From assembly GCF_024298825.1 (NCBI RefSeq), contig NZ_CP101153.1, forward strand, positions 186,001-250,000: 64,000 bases of DNA, read 5' to 3'. The DNA is from Haloglomus salinum. Its GTDB lineage: Archaea > Halobacteriota > Halobacteria > Halobacteriales > Haloarculaceae. The position numbers and the translations under genes are program-made. Positions 17,276 through 27,317 of this stretch are shown here, piece after piece; position 1 is the first letter of the stretch, and each line of letters begins with the position of its first letter. Under the pieces are notes generated by a model, which saw nothing but the letters and a program-made list of their open reading frames with translations, had not been told where the DNA came from and did not search any database.

Positions 17276-17749
17276 ATGGACGGCTTCGTGGACCGTGAGG
17301 TGGAACTCTCCCGGTTGCGAGACTGCTACGATTCGGATGTGGCGGCGCTGGCGGTCATCTATGGCCGGCGTCGGCTCGGAAAGACACAGCTCGTCCGGCA
17401 CTGGCTCAGCGAGCGTGACGACGCCGTCGTCTACCCGGAGGAACCCTTCCTCGATATCGGACGCTGGTGGTACCAGGAACACGAAGTGGATGTCGTCGGG
17501 TTCACCGATGCGGGCACGATGGTCGTCGGGGAGTGCAAGTTCACGAACGCGCCGCTGGACTACTCGGCACTCGCTTCGCTGGAGGACCACGCTGCGGAGA
17601 TCCGGTGGACGCCACTCGGGGGCGGGGACCCGGATATCGAGTACGCGTTGTTCGCTCGAAGCGGCGCAACCCGGTCCGTGCGGGAGGCCGTCGCCGAACG
17701 TGGGGACCTCCAGTTGTTCGGCCTCGAGGACGTGACGGAGAACGCGTAA
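17276..17749 (+). pseudogene. Archaeal AAA ATPase/DUF234 gene with internal deletion
   Basis: The N-terminus is that of the haloarchaeal ATPase family (MDGFVDREVELSRLRDCY, then Walker A GRRRLGKTQLVRHWL at about residues 37-51). The C-terminus is that of its DUF234 nuclease-like domain (IGRWWYQEHEVDVVGFTDAGTMVVGECKFTNAPLDYSAL). The whole middle (Walker B, sensor motifs and the HTH, some 300 residues in full-length relatives) is missing; the join is near residue 60 (VVYPEEPFLDIGRWW). The frame is kept, so a 157-residue product could be made, but it cannot be a working ATPase. The operator-like repeats before it look intact. Confidence 0.75.
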
Positions 17750-17779
17750 TCACCGTTCACGTTCGCAGCACCAGTAGGC

Positions 17780-17803
17780 GATAGCATGGGGCAGGGTGCT
17801 ATC
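17780..17803. repeat. Inverted repeat GATAGCA/TGCTATC with a third half-site
   Basis: GATAGCA at 17780-17786 and TGCTATC at 17797-17803 form a perfect 7-bp stem with a 10-nt loop; another GATAGCA lies at 17820-17826. It could be a terminator hairpin for the preceding ORF or an operator for the reductase gene starting at 17891. Confidence 0.4.
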
Positions 17804-17890
17804 CTGCTCGTGCAGCTACGATAGCATCTCGCAGATGTACCGGACTCGTTCGGGGCTAGTCCTTTGGACATCTGGGAGCTACTCAAGTGT

Positions 17891-18673
17891 ATGAGCCAAC
17901 CGCACCGGACGCTGGTGACCGGGGGCACGGGAACGCTCGGGCAGACGTTGGTGCCCCGACTGCAAGAGGCGGGGCACACGGTTCGGGCCACGAGTCGCTC
18001 CGCTCGGTCCGGAGATGACGTGGAGTGGGCGCAGATGGACCTGGCGGATGGGACCGGGATTCGCGACGCCGTCGCTGGTGTCGATGTGATCATCCACACG
18101 GCGAGTGACCCACTCGGAGACACCGAGGCGGTGGATATCGAGGGGACGAAGCGCCTCCTCGACGCCGCCGCCGAGGCGGGTGTCTCGAACTTCGTCTACA
18201 TCTCGATCGTCGGCATCGAGAACATCCCGTACTCGTACTACGAGGCCGAACTGGAGGCCGAACGCGCAATCGAATCGAGCGACGTGCCTTCGACGATCCT
18301 CCGGGCGACCCAGTTCCACCCGTTCGTCGACGAGATGCTCGGGATGGTCACGCGGCTACCGGTCTGGTTGTTGCCGACCGAGATGCGGATCCAGCCGGTC
18401 GATACCGGCGTCGTCGCCGACCGGCTGGTCGAACTCGCGACGACCGAGGCGAGCGGGCGGCCGGACCCGGTCGGTGGCCCTGAGGTCCGGACCGTCGGCG
18501 ACCTGGCGACGGCCTATCGCGAGGCACGCGGCAGTTGGCGACCGGTCGTTCGGCTACCGATTCCGACCGCGACGTTCGCCCGATTCCGCGAGGGGGCTGC
18601 GACATGTCCCGACCACGCTGTCGGGTCGGTAACCTGGGAGGAGTGGCTGGAAACCGAATACGGAGCGCGCTGA
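17891..18673 (+). CDS. NmrA-like atypical short-chain dehydrogenase/reductase
   Basis: A 260-residue Rossmann-fold protein with the NAD(P)-binding motif TLVTGGTGTLGQTLV (residues 7-21) and strand-end motifs DVIIHTASDP and FVYISIVGIENIPYSYYEAELEAE, where the YSYYEAE stretch takes the place of the classic YxxxK (the Lys is absent, typical of atypical SDRs). These proteins often act as NAD(P)H-binding sensors or quinone/ether reductases. ATG 17891 (MSQPHRTLVTGG) is chosen over a TTG start 27 bp upstream because it places the Rossmann strand at the N-terminus. It stands alone. Confidence 0.85.
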   Translation: MSQPHRTLVTGGTGTLGQTLVPRLQEAGHTVRATSRSARSGDDVEWAQMDLADGTGIRDAVAGVDVIIHTASDPLGDTEAVDIEGTKRLLDAAAEAGVSNFVYISIVGIENIPYSYYEAELEAERAIESSDVPSTILRATQFHPFVDEMLGMVTRLPVWLLPTEMRIQPVDTGVVADRLVELATTEASGRPDPVGGPEVRTVGDLATAYREARGSWRPVVRLPIPTATFARFREGAATCPDHAVGSVTWEEWLETEYGAR

Positions 18674-19017
18674 CCAGTGGCGTTCGACCACGGACGCCCC
18701 GCACAGGTGGACAAACCCTAACGAGGAGGGCACAGACCGGAGTACCGGCGACGGGAAACGTGCCTCCGTGGGCCGACAGAGCCACCACCCCCAGCCGAGG
18801 AATCCCACGGCTTCAGCCCGGGGGATGGCAAGAAGCAGGCGAGCGTACGATGCTCGCCGAGTTCGCACCGGTCCTCAACCGGCTCGTAGGCGTCGATCTC
18901 GTCGATAACCTGCAACGACTTCTCGCGTTCGACCCCCCGGCAGCAGCAATTCGGTTCAGTCGAAATTCCATGCACCCAACCACTAGATTAAACCAGGAGG
19001 AAGATACTCGATTTCTC
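18674..19017 (+). other. Intergenic gap with a probable TnpB-element remnant
   Basis: A 344-bp stretch between the reductase and the peptidase gene. Around 18795-18825 it holds GAATCCCACGGCTTCAGCC followed by GGGGGATGG, resembling the right end (hairpin plus GGATG) of haloarchaeal IS200/IS605-type elements, and 18715-18790 reads like the low-complexity tail of a TnpB gene. No intact element remains. The rest holds nothing I can name; the promoter of the next gene must lie near 18975-19000 (ATTAAACC at 18986). Confidence 0.4.
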
Positions 19018-21444
19018 ATGGGGGTTGATACCAATGCGGTTGGAGGCGGGGACCCGGCCGACGAAGGGCGTCGACGACTTCTCCAACTCGTCGGCGCGGC
19101 GACGGTTGCGGGACTGGCAGGCTGTTCGGCCACCGAGCGGCGGTCGGCAGGGCCGGTCGCACTCGACGGGGAGGGTGAGGCTGCAGCCTATCGGCTGGAG
19201 GAGGCAACCAAACCCACGCGGACGCTCTCCCCGGACGCGGTCGATTTCGAGCTGACGATCGAGAGTCAGGTCGCAAGTTATCACCGCAGCGGTACTGCGT
19301 TCCTCTCGGATGTGGGCGTCGGCCTGCTGGCGACGCCGCCAGCCAAGGAGGCGGGGCAGACGCTGAACCCGCTCGCGGCCCGTTCGCTCGGCGACCTGAT
19401 CACCAGCGATATCGGGCGACCGCTCGTCGAGAAGCTCGGCGTCGAGACCGACTGGGCGGATTCGCCGACGAAGCTGGGCGAGCGGTCCGGGACCCTGCTC
19501 GGGATCGGAACCACCATCCAGACGTTCGCCGGGCGGACCACGGGTGGCGACCTGGTGTTGCTGAATCTGACCAGAGTCGAGCACGACGGGGACGCGGTCC
19601 TCGTCGGTGACGGTCGCAGCCGAGCGCTGGAGGAGGGGGAGCAGTCCCAGTCGGCAGCTGCGCTCGTCTCCGGGAACGAGCAGCGTGAAGCCGCACAGTC
19701 ACTGGCCGACCTCCTTCCGCACGTCGTCCGGGAGTCGCCCAGCACCCCGGAATCACCGACCCCGACCCCGACGCCCACACCGACACCCACCCCGGGCGAC
19801 GAGCAGCCGCCGGCACGCGTGCCGATTACATCGGTCCCGGACACGCTTCGCCGGCGGGTGGCCAGGTTCGTCGAGCGAGCCGCTGGCCAGCGGGAGACGT
19901 GGCCCGATGGTGCCACACTCGGGGAATCCGCCCACCGCGTCACCCGGCCGGATGTCGAGGGCGTCGCCTACTACGAGATCGAGATCGAGCCGCAAGGGTT
20001 CGTCCTGGCCGCGACTGACGAGCACGACGCACCGATCCCCCACTGGAACGCCGACAGCCGACCCATCGGGCGCGTGCTCGAGGAGCAGGCCGAGGGCGGG
20101 CCGCTGGCGTGGGTCGTCTGGATCGACCGGCTCCGATACGTCGGCGAGGATCCGGACGGGAACCGCATCGCGACACGTGGCCGGGCCGTGCCCCGGATCG
20201 AGAACGTCGAGGCACTCACCGATGTCCCGGACGCAGTCACGGCAGTTCGGTACGGTCCGGAGGACGAGATGGCGAATGACGACCAGGTCACGGAGGACTA
20301 CGAGGGGACCCAGCTCATGGCGGAGAACGAGGTGGACCCGCCTGATATCTCGTTCAGCGAGTGGGAGTCCCACAAGCAGCTGCAGGAGAACTACGAGGAC
20401 GCGTACGGGCCGTTGCTCGCTGATCTCCGCGAGCGAGCGGCGGAGGCGTGGGCCACCTACCGGGAACGAGGCGGCGAGAACAGGGACATCGGGGTCGACA
20501 GGGAGGTTCGGGAGCCGCTGCTGTCCGGGCAGCGGGTGGCCGCGATAGAGGAGCCGACGCGAGAGGCGTTCCGTATCGAGCGCGAGCTCGACGACTTCGG
20601 CCACGACACGCTCGTGATCACACCGACCGAGGCCGCGACCGCGGGCGACGCGGTGCGATTCGTCCTGGAGGACGATTTCGGTGGTCGCGAGCGAGTCGCG
20701 TATTCCGCAGTCGACCCGGCCGACGACCCCGTCGAGTCGGTCGACCTGTCCGTCGTCGAGGATGCCGTGCCGACGACCACCGAGGGGATGTCGGCCGTGA
20801 CTCCGTCCTGGGCCGGCGGTTCGCGGCTCCAGCCGTGGTTCTACCAGTTCGATTACCAGGGCTGCCCGGTCGGCTGTGGCCCGGTCGCGTGGGCGATCCT
20901 GTTCGCCTGGTGCGACCGGCAGGCCGACGGCGGCAAGTTCAACAGTACCTGGTGGCCGCGGTGGGGTCTCTATCGCCGTAATGGGGGCTACGGTGCGGAT
21001 GCCGTCGCCCCGAAGAACCACGATTCGAACCCGCGGATCGGCTCCACCGGCCTCCGGAACATGATCAAGGAGCTGAACGGGCACCTGAACGTCTTCTGTC
21101 TCGGGGACAACGGCGCGACGGCCCCGTGGGATATGGACAACGCACGCGAGTACCTCTGGGGCCGGACCGGGACGGACCTGGAAGTTCGCTACCACGCCGG
21201 GGGCTTCCCGAAACAGCGGTGCAAGGTGGAGACTGCAGAGTCGATCAGTGGGGCCGCGAACGGCAAGGAGGCGACGCCGGTCGTGGTGGGGAAGGGCTGG
21301 CTGAGCCACTATCCCGTCGCGTACGCCTACCGGAACGACTGGATCGACGACGTGAAAGTCAACAACGGCTGGGGCCCGAACCACGACGAGCGGACGGAGT
21401 GGATCTGGGCCCAGTCCTGGTTCAGCGGCGAGACGTACCCCTGA
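19018..21444 (+). CDS. Tat-exported lipoprotein with C-terminal papain/C39-like peptidase domain
   Basis: An 808-residue protein. The N-terminus carries a twin-arginine lipoprotein signal (EGRRRLLQLVGAATVAGLAGC). Two regions of unknown fold follow, split by a Pro-Thr repeat linker (TPTPTPTPTPTPG, about residues 245-260). The C-terminal 200 residues have cysteine-peptidase features: GCPVGCGPVAWAILFAWCD near 616-634 (catalytic Cys), SHYPVAYAYR near 762-771 (His) and VNNGWGPNHDE (Asn/Gly), as in C10/C39-type papain folds. It probably sits on the outer face of the membrane. ATG 19018 is chosen because it places the RR motif near residue 18; the frame is open upstream into IS-remnant sequence. Confidence 0.75.
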   Translation: MGVDTNAVGGGDPADEGRRRLLQLVGAATVAGLAGCSATERRSAGPVALDGEGEAAAYRLEEATKPTRTLSPDAVDFELTIESQVASYHRSGTAFLSDVGVGLLATPPAKEAGQTLNPLAARSLGDLITSDIGRPLVEKLGVETDWADSPTKLGERSGTLLGIGTTIQTFAGRTTGGDLVLLNLTRVEHDGDAVLVGDGRSRALEEGEQSQSAAALVSGNEQREAAQSLADLLPHVVRESPSTPESPTPTPTPTPTPTPGDEQPPARVPITSVPDTLRRRVARFVERAAGQRETWPDGATLGESAHRVTRPDVEGVAYYEIEIEPQGFVLAATDEHDAPIPHWNADSRPIGRVLEEQAEGGPLAWVVWIDRLRYVGEDPDGNRIATRGRAVPRIENVEALTDVPDAVTAVRYGPEDEMANDDQVTEDYEGTQLMAENEVDPPDISFSEWESHKQLQENYEDAYGPLLADLRERAAEAWATYRERGGENRDIGVDREVREPLLSGQRVAAIEEPTREAFRIERELDDFGHDTLVITPTEAATAGDAVRFVLEDDFGGRERVAYSAVDPADDPVESVDLSVVEDAVPTTTEGMSAVTPSWAGGSRLQPWFYQFDYQGCPVGCGPVAWAILFAWCDRQADGGKFNSTWWPRWGLYRRNGGYGADAVAPKNHDSNPRIGSTGLRNMIKELNGHLNVFCLGDNGATAPWDMDNAREYLWGRTGTDLEVRYHAGGFPKQRCKVETAESISGAANGKEATPVVVGKGWLSHYPVAYAYRNDWIDDVKVNNGWGPNHDERTEWIWAQSWFSGETYP

Positions 21445-21683
21445 TCCGGTCGGGTCGGGACCGGTTTTCGCATCGATGTCGGGCGTGCGCCCCGCGAGAC
21501 CGACTGTTGAGGACGCGTTACCAGCGTGTGCCCGATATCGAGGCACGAGCTGCCCCCCGTCGAATCGGGTGTCCGAGACTCGGCGCCCACGAATCAGATG
21601 GCCTCGTTCGCCCTTCGAGGACGGCATAAACGGACCCCGATAGACGGCAGAACCGTTTTTGACGACTCCAGCGAGGCCGTGGT

Positions 21684-23582
21684 GTGACATCCGATAGCAT
21701 CTCTCGCCGGGGCGTCCTCTCGGCACTGACCGCGACCGGGGCGGCTGCCGCTGGCTTGCCTGGTGCGATGGCGACCGACCCGGTCGCCGACGATAACTTC
21801 GAGGAACGCGAGTGGGGCTACGTCCACCAGGAGTTCGAACCACCGCCGCGCACCGCTGCGATACTCGAGAAGGACGGCTATACGGGTGCGAGCACACAGC
21901 GCCCGCCGACACATTACCTCCGGATGCGTGATGGCGTGCTGCTCGCCGTGGCCGTCCATCCGCCCGAACGGAACTCGAAGAACGACCACATCCTGGTCCG
22001 GGCCAGCATCCGAGGCACCGGGTGTTCGGGCGGCCAGTTCAACCTGTTCGACCGCACGCATGCCAAGGACGGCCGCGAGGTGATCGAGTGGATCGCCGAC
22101 CGGCCCTGGGCGCTCGACCGGGTGGGGCTGTTCGGGTCGTCCTACGGCGCCATCACGGCGCTTCTGGTCGCGACAGCACAGCCGCCCTCCCTGGCGGCCC
22201 TCATGGCCATCAAGGGCCTCGGCGATGTCTACCGCGATATCGCGTATCCCGGCGGCATCGGGAACGCCGGTTTCCCGGTTGCGTGGTCGGCGGCCCTCCG
22301 GCCGGCGATGGCGGCCCAGGGGTCGGCCGAGGGCATCCGGAGCGGGGACCGCATCTGTGCCGAGAACACCGCGACTCGGCCACCACAGGACCCCCGCGAC
22401 GCCGCCGCGACCTGGGCGACGTACCCGATGGACGGGCCACGGTACCGGGTCCGGTCGGCCATCGAGTACGCCGACCGCATCGACGTGCCGACGTACCTCG
22501 CCTATGGGATGCAGGACGAACAGACGGGGCCCCGCGGGAACCCGAACCTGTTCCACGAACTGAGCCCCGAGCCCGCATCGCCGCCGGGGACACCGCCCGG
22601 CCTGGATCCGTTGCACGAGGAGCCGAAGCTGCTGCGTGTGGTCAACGGCTATCACGCGACGGTCGCCTCCGATCCCCGCGGCTGGTTCGACTACTGGCTG
22701 CGCGGCGAGGAGACCGGTATCATGGACGAGCCGCCGGTTCGGGTCCGAACCGGGGTCAACACCGACGACGCCGAGGTGGCCTGGGAGATGGACTCGTTCC
22801 TCCAGCCCGATGTCGACTGGACGCGGTTCTATCTCGGGGAGGCGGGATCGCTGTCGCGGACTGCGCCCGATTCAGAAGGGACCGACCGGTACGTCACCGG
22901 GAGTCCACGCCAGTCGTGGGTGTTCAGCGGCGGCAACACGGGCAGCGAGGTGCTGCTCGCCGACGGACCCGACGTGCTGACCTACCGGTCGCCGGCGTTC
23001 GAGACGCCGACCCGGATTGCCGGCCCGATCACCGCGACGCTGCACGCCAGCACCACGACGCCCGGGACCGATGCCCCGCTCCGCGGGACGAGCACGGACT
23101 TCTTCGTCCGGGTCGCCGACGAGTTCCCGGACGGGAGCGTTGTCCCATTACAACGGGGCGTCCTTCGGGCGACCCACCGCCAGCTCGACGAGGAGCGCAC
23201 GCTGTACAACGACGACGGCGAGATCGTCCGTCCGTACCACCCCCATACGAATCGCGAGACGATTCTCCCGGGCAAGGTGTATCGCTACGATATCGAGGTG
23301 TGGCCGCTCGCGCATCTGCTTCGTGAGGGCCACCGTCTCGTCGTGCGGATCCACTCGCCACCAGCGACCGACGGCATCTGGTCGTACGAGCCCCTCGACA
23401 CCCCTGGCGTGAACACGGTCCATCGGTCGTCCGAGTACCCGTCCAGCGTGTTGTTCCCGCTCCAGGAGTGGCCGGAGAACGAGCCCCTCCCTCCGAAGCA
23501 GGACTGCGGCCAGCCCGAGGGGTATCGCTGCGTCAGTGGATACGACTCGGGAGTGGGTGTCGAGATGAGCGACCCGGTCTGA
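21684..23582 (+). CDS. Tat-exported CocE/NonD-type serine hydrolase
   Basis: A 632-residue protein starting at GTG 21684 (MTSDSISRRGVLSALTATGAAAAG), a Tat signal. The body is an X-Pro dipeptidyl-peptidase/CocE-type hydrolase: LRMRDGVLLAVAVHPPE, the nucleophile elbow GLFGSSYGA (Ser near residue 157), a likely catalytic His in VNGYHATV, and the C-terminal jelly-roll domain (ITATLHASTTTPGTDAPLRGTSTDFFVRVADEFPDG). The stretch between VHPPE and the RGTGCSGG motif is about 30 residues shorter than in usual relatives, so a core strand may be lost. It lies 240 bp after the peptidase lipoprotein on the same strand; both may act outside the cell on peptides or esters. Confidence 0.85.
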   Translation: MTSDSISRRGVLSALTATGAAAAGLPGAMATDPVADDNFEEREWGYVHQEFEPPPRTAAILEKDGYTGASTQRPPTHYLRMRDGVLLAVAVHPPERNSKNDHILVRASIRGTGCSGGQFNLFDRTHAKDGREVIEWIADRPWALDRVGLFGSSYGAITALLVATAQPPSLAALMAIKGLGDVYRDIAYPGGIGNAGFPVAWSAALRPAMAAQGSAEGIRSGDRICAENTATRPPQDPRDAAATWATYPMDGPRYRVRSAIEYADRIDVPTYLAYGMQDEQTGPRGNPNLFHELSPEPASPPGTPPGLDPLHEEPKLLRVVNGYHATVASDPRGWFDYWLRGEETGIMDEPPVRVRTGVNTDDAEVAWEMDSFLQPDVDWTRFYLGEAGSLSRTAPDSEGTDRYVTGSPRQSWVFSGGNTGSEVLLADGPDVLTYRSPAFETPTRIAGPITATLHASTTTPGTDAPLRGTSTDFFVRVADEFPDGSVVPLQRGVLRATHRQLDEERTLYNDDGEIVRPYHPHTNRETILPGKVYRYDIEVWPLAHLLREGHRLVVRIHSPPATDGIWSYEPLDTPGVNTVHRSSEYPSSVLFPLQEWPENEPLPPKQDCGQPEGYRCVSGYDSGVGVEMSDPV

Positions 23583-23854
23583 TCTCACGCAGTGACGCTC
23601 CCCTCTGCATTGCAACGGTCTCGTGGTTCGGGTCCTCGATTAGCTCCCGGTGGTCGGGCTGTATCCGGCGGCCCAGAGTGAACGATCGGCGTAGTCCAGC
23701 CAGCGGGTTCGCTCGAGCCAGCCGTTGTTCCTGCTAGGACATCGTCGTCAGCCGATGCAACGGATTGCGTGAGTGGTTCGATTACCCCCGTGGTGGCTGC
23801 GCAGTCGAGTCATCCACAGGTGTTTTTGGGCTGGTTCGGGTTCCTCCGGCACGG

Positions 23855-25108
23855 ATGAGCGGAGGAACCGATTCGGGGGTGGAGCGGTGGCGTTTCGAGG
23901 CCGATGATTACCTGCGGTCCTCGCCAGCGGCAGTCGATGGCACCGTCTACGTCGGCGTCATCGGTGGCAGCCTCTACGCGGTCGACGCGACAACGGGAAG
24001 CCAGCAGTGGTCGTTCTCGTCCAGGCATGGAGTGACCGCCACGTCCGCGCCGGTGGTGGCTGACGGCACTGTCTACGTCGGGACCCGGGACCGGCACCTG
24101 TTCGCGGTCGATGCCGCCAGCGGGACCGAAGAGTGGCGGTTCGAGACCGATAACTGGGCCACCAGCACGCCGGCGGTGGCCGGTGACACGGTCTACATCG
24201 GGACGCGGAGTGGAACCCTGTACGCCGTGGACGCGGACCGGGGTACCGAGCGGTGGCGGTTCACCTCGGACCGGCGCAAGTACTCCTGGCCAACAGTGGC
24301 TGGCGATACCGTCTACTACGGCGGTGACGGAATCCTGTGGGCGCTCGACGCGACCACAGGAACCGAGCGATGGCGTTTCACGCACGAGACGGCCGTCAGG
24401 AGTCCGACCGCTGCCGTCACGAACGGGGAGGCAGTCTACACCGGCGGCAACGGGGGAGTGCCGCTGTGTGAGCTAGACCCGGTCACTGGGGATGAACGAC
24501 GGCGGCTCGTTCCGGAGCCGTTTTCGATGGACACCTGGGCGAGTGCGCCGCCGACGGTCACCGACGACACGCTCTACGTCGGCGGCGGCCGCCGGTTGTA
24601 CGCACTGGATACGGCGACTGATGAGGTTCGGTGGGCCTGCGAGCTCGATCGGAACAAGATTATCGCACCACCAACGGTTGCTGACGGCGTCGTCTACGTT
24701 AGCGCGGTCCACTCGTCGAGCACGGCCGGCAGCGTGTACGCGGTGGATGCAGCGGACGGAACCGAGTACTGGCAGTTCAAGGCCAGAGACGAGATCGCGG
24801 CTGCGCCGACGGTGGCCGACGGCACCGTCTACGTCGGGGGCGACGAGGGCACCCTGTACGCGATCCAGGCCGAGAGGGGGGCCGCGACGGGTGATGCCAC
24901 ACAGGCCGGCGGCGGTGACGCAGGGGCCGACACGCAGGTGGACGCCGATGCCGGCTGCCCGAGCTGTGGGGCCGCCCTCTCGGGCTATGACGACCCGTCG
25001 TTCTGTCCGGAGTGTGGTGGCGACCTCGGCGGCTGTCCGGAGTGCGGTGCCGACCTGTCGGACCGTGGGGAGGCCCCCTTCTGTCCGGACTGCGGTACCC
25101 GAATCTGA
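23855..25108 (+). CDS. PQQ-repeat beta-propeller protein with C-terminal double zinc ribbon
   Basis: A 417-residue protein starting MSGGTDSGVERWRFEADD with no signal peptide. It holds about eight propeller blades of the PQQ type, each with (A/S)PTVADGTVYVG...LYAVDAxxGTExWRF. A Gly/Ala-rich linker leads to a C-terminal double zinc ribbon with four CxxC pairs (CPSCG, CPECG, CPECG, CPDCG). Without a signal the propeller should be cytoplasmic, which is unusual for PQQ-like repeats; it may be a protein-binding scaffold. A longer start at 23765 has no support. Confidence 0.82.
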   Translation: MSGGTDSGVERWRFEADDYLRSSPAAVDGTVYVGVIGGSLYAVDATTGSQQWSFSSRHGVTATSAPVVADGTVYVGTRDRHLFAVDAASGTEEWRFETDNWATSTPAVAGDTVYIGTRSGTLYAVDADRGTERWRFTSDRRKYSWPTVAGDTVYYGGDGILWALDATTGTERWRFTHETAVRSPTAAVTNGEAVYTGGNGGVPLCELDPVTGDERRRLVPEPFSMDTWASAPPTVTDDTLYVGGGRRLYALDTATDEVRWACELDRNKIIAPPTVADGVVYVSAVHSSSTAGSVYAVDAADGTEYWQFKARDEIAAAPTVADGTVYVGGDEGTLYAIQAERGAATGDATQAGGGDAGADTQVDADAGCPSCGAALSGYDDPSFCPECGGDLGGCPECGADLSDRGEAPFCPDCGTRI

Positions 25109-25202
25109 CTCTAGGCGCGAACACCCCGGGGTCGTCGGAAGGCTCCGTCCTCAGGAGGCAGTCACAGAAACGGACTCGACACCGTCACGGACCTATCCGA
25201 CA

Positions 25203-25370
25203 CACAGCCACACAGCCGGAGTTCTACGCGGACCTCGTGGCGGCGGTGCCCGACCGTCTCGAGGCGACCCACGCCAGTGATGTCGCTGCCCTCGACTGGC
25301 GGGAGGAGCTGGCGTGAGACTTCGAGGACGCGCTGTTCGCTCGAAGCGGTGCCAACCGCGAGCGAGCGTT
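25203..25370 (+). pseudogene. Scrap of an ATPase/DUF234-like C-terminus
   Basis: The frame EFYADLVAAVPDRLEATHASDVAALDWREELA, a TGA stop at 25315, then DFEDALFARSGANRERA resembles the end of the DUF234 part of archaeal ATPases (compare EYALFARSGATRSVREA in the 17276 ORF). It is too short and broken to act and it runs directly into the GH31 fragment, so the two scraps were joined by a deletion. Confidence 0.4.
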
Positions 25371-26161
25371 CGTATCACGGCGACCGGCTGCCGTGGGAGT
25401 ACTCGCCGCCCGCCGAGGCAGCCGCGAAGAAGTTCCTCCGACTGCGGAACCGGCTGGTGCCGTACCTGTACGCGCTGGCTCGTGAGGCCCACGACGAGGG
25501 GCTCCCGATGGCGCGGGCGATGTGGCTCGCCTACCCTGACGCGGAGCCGGCCGCCACGTTCGACCGCCAGTACCTGCTCGGCGACGACCTGCTGGTGGCG
25601 CCCATCGCGACGCCCGGGCCGGTCGCGACGAAGGAGGTCTGGTTCCCGCCGGGCGAGGACGCATGGGTGGACATCTTCACCGGCGAGCGCTACGAGGCGG
25701 GCCAGGTCGCGACCGTCGAGGCACCGCTCGACCGGATGCCGGTCTTCGCCCGGACCGGGACGGTCCTGCCGCTCAAGCCGCTCGGCGACCGTGCTGGTGA
25801 TTCCGAGGCCCGTCGTGAGATTCGTGTCTACGCGGGCGACGAGGGCGCGTTCGAACTGTACGACGACGCGGGTGAAGGCCTCGGGTATCGGGCGGACGAG
25901 TTCGGGCGGACGCCACTCCGATACGAAACGACGCCCAACGGGCATCGCTTCGTCATCGAGGGGATGGAGGGCGACTACCCGGGCCGCCCAGACGAGCGGG
26001 CGTACGACGTGACGTTCGTCGGCGTCGAGGCGCCCGAGCGGGTCGTCGTCTCGGGCGCCGGGCGGACGGCGGACTGGACATACGACGCGGATGCACGGGA
26101 GGTGACCGTCTCCGTGGACCCGCGGCCCGTCTCCGCTCGCGTCGTGGTGACCGTGGCGTAG
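25371..26161 (+). pseudogene. Glycoside hydrolase family 31, C-terminal fragment
   Basis: About 263 codons match the C-terminal third of GH31 alpha-glucosidases/alpha-xylosidases: LPWEYSPPAEAAAKKFLRLR, LVPYLYALAREAHDEGLPMAR, YLLGDDLLVAPIATPG, WVDIFTGERYEAG and FARTGTVLPL. The (beta/alpha)8 catalytic part with its two Asp residues is absent; the sequence before 25371 is unrelated. The remaining frame is open and clean, so the truncation seems fairly recent. Alone it cannot have hydrolase activity. Confidence 0.82.
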
Positions 26162-27191
26162 TCGGTGGCAGGTGGCGTGTCGCTGCAGGTCCGGCGTCCG
26201 GCGAGTGACGCCCCCGGGTGGCCGCTATCGGAGTGTGCCGACGTAGACCGTATCTCCGTCGAGCACCACTCCCGGTTGCCGCCCGGTCTCCGTCTCGAAC
26301 GTCCACGCCTCGCTCCCATCGCGTTTCTCGAACGCATGTACCATCCCTTCCTCCGTCCCGGCGAAGACGGTACTCTCTCCGATGACCGGGGGGTGTTCCA
26401 GGTCCTCCGTGAACGTCTCCGACCAGCGCTCGCGTCCATCTCGCTGACGGAATGCCTGTAGCGCTCCGTACGACGCGGCCCCCGAATTTCCGCCCCCCGT
26501 GTCACTGAGTCCGTCACCGGTGACGAAGATGGTGTCACCCGACTGCTGGAGCACCATCGATGTCAGCTCCGTGACGGTTCGCCACTGTTCGGTCCCGTCG
26601 CTCGTCGAGAGTGCGAACAGACGGCCGGCATACGCGGCGTACAGTGATTGGCCCAGACCCATGGTCGAGGGCCAGCTCGCACCGAGCGGCATAATCTCGC
26701 CTCCGGCTGGTGCCTTCCACTGCCACCGTTCGGTTCCGTCCCCGGTCGTGAGCGCATAGACCCGGTTCCCGGTCGTACTCGGGTAGACGTGGCCGCTGTG
26801 GACCGCCATGCCACCGCGAACCGGCTTCTCGGTGTCGAACGTCCAGCGCTCGCTCCCATCCGTCACGTCGATCGCAATCACCCGACCGTCGCGCGAGCCG
26901 ACGAACGCGGTGGTGTCGGCGACCGTCGCCGCATTCCTATCCAGCGCCCCACCCTCGTATGTCCAGCGCTCGGACCCATCCTCGAGGGAGAGCCCACGGA
27001 GGCGTTCCTTTCCACCCCCCACGACGACGGTCCCATCGACGGGGCGTGGTACCAGCCACATCTCGGCGTCGCCGGCAACCGTCCACTGCTCGCTCCCATC
27101 GGCCGCGGAGAGCGCGTAGAGTTCCTTGCCGGCGGGGACCAGGAGCGTCTCGTCCACCAGTACGGGGTCCTTGATAAAGATACGAGCGCAT

Positions 27192-27213
27192 ACCCCCGTA
27201 TTCAGGCGGGGGT
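27192..27213 (+). other. Left-end hairpin of the IS200/IS605 element
   Basis: Perfect 7-bp stem ACCCCCG/CGGGGGT with an 8-nt loop TATTCAGG, 13 bp inside the left boundary. Such hairpins are recognised by TnpA. Confidence 0.75.
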
Positions 27214-27317
27214 CAATCGGACAATAGCGTACACCACACCCAACGACGCTATAACTGGGTTTCCACCCGTTTTATCGGTAGTATTAATACGCCGACGATA
27301 CATAGTATGCGACACGG

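Noticed and set aside
19753-21912. 719-codon minus-strand frame
   Set aside because: Shadow of the peptidase-like lipoprotein gene; Arg/Val/Asp-rich without fold signals.
22022-23326. 434-codon plus-strand frame
   Set aside because: Alternate frame of the CocE-like gene; Arg-rich noise.
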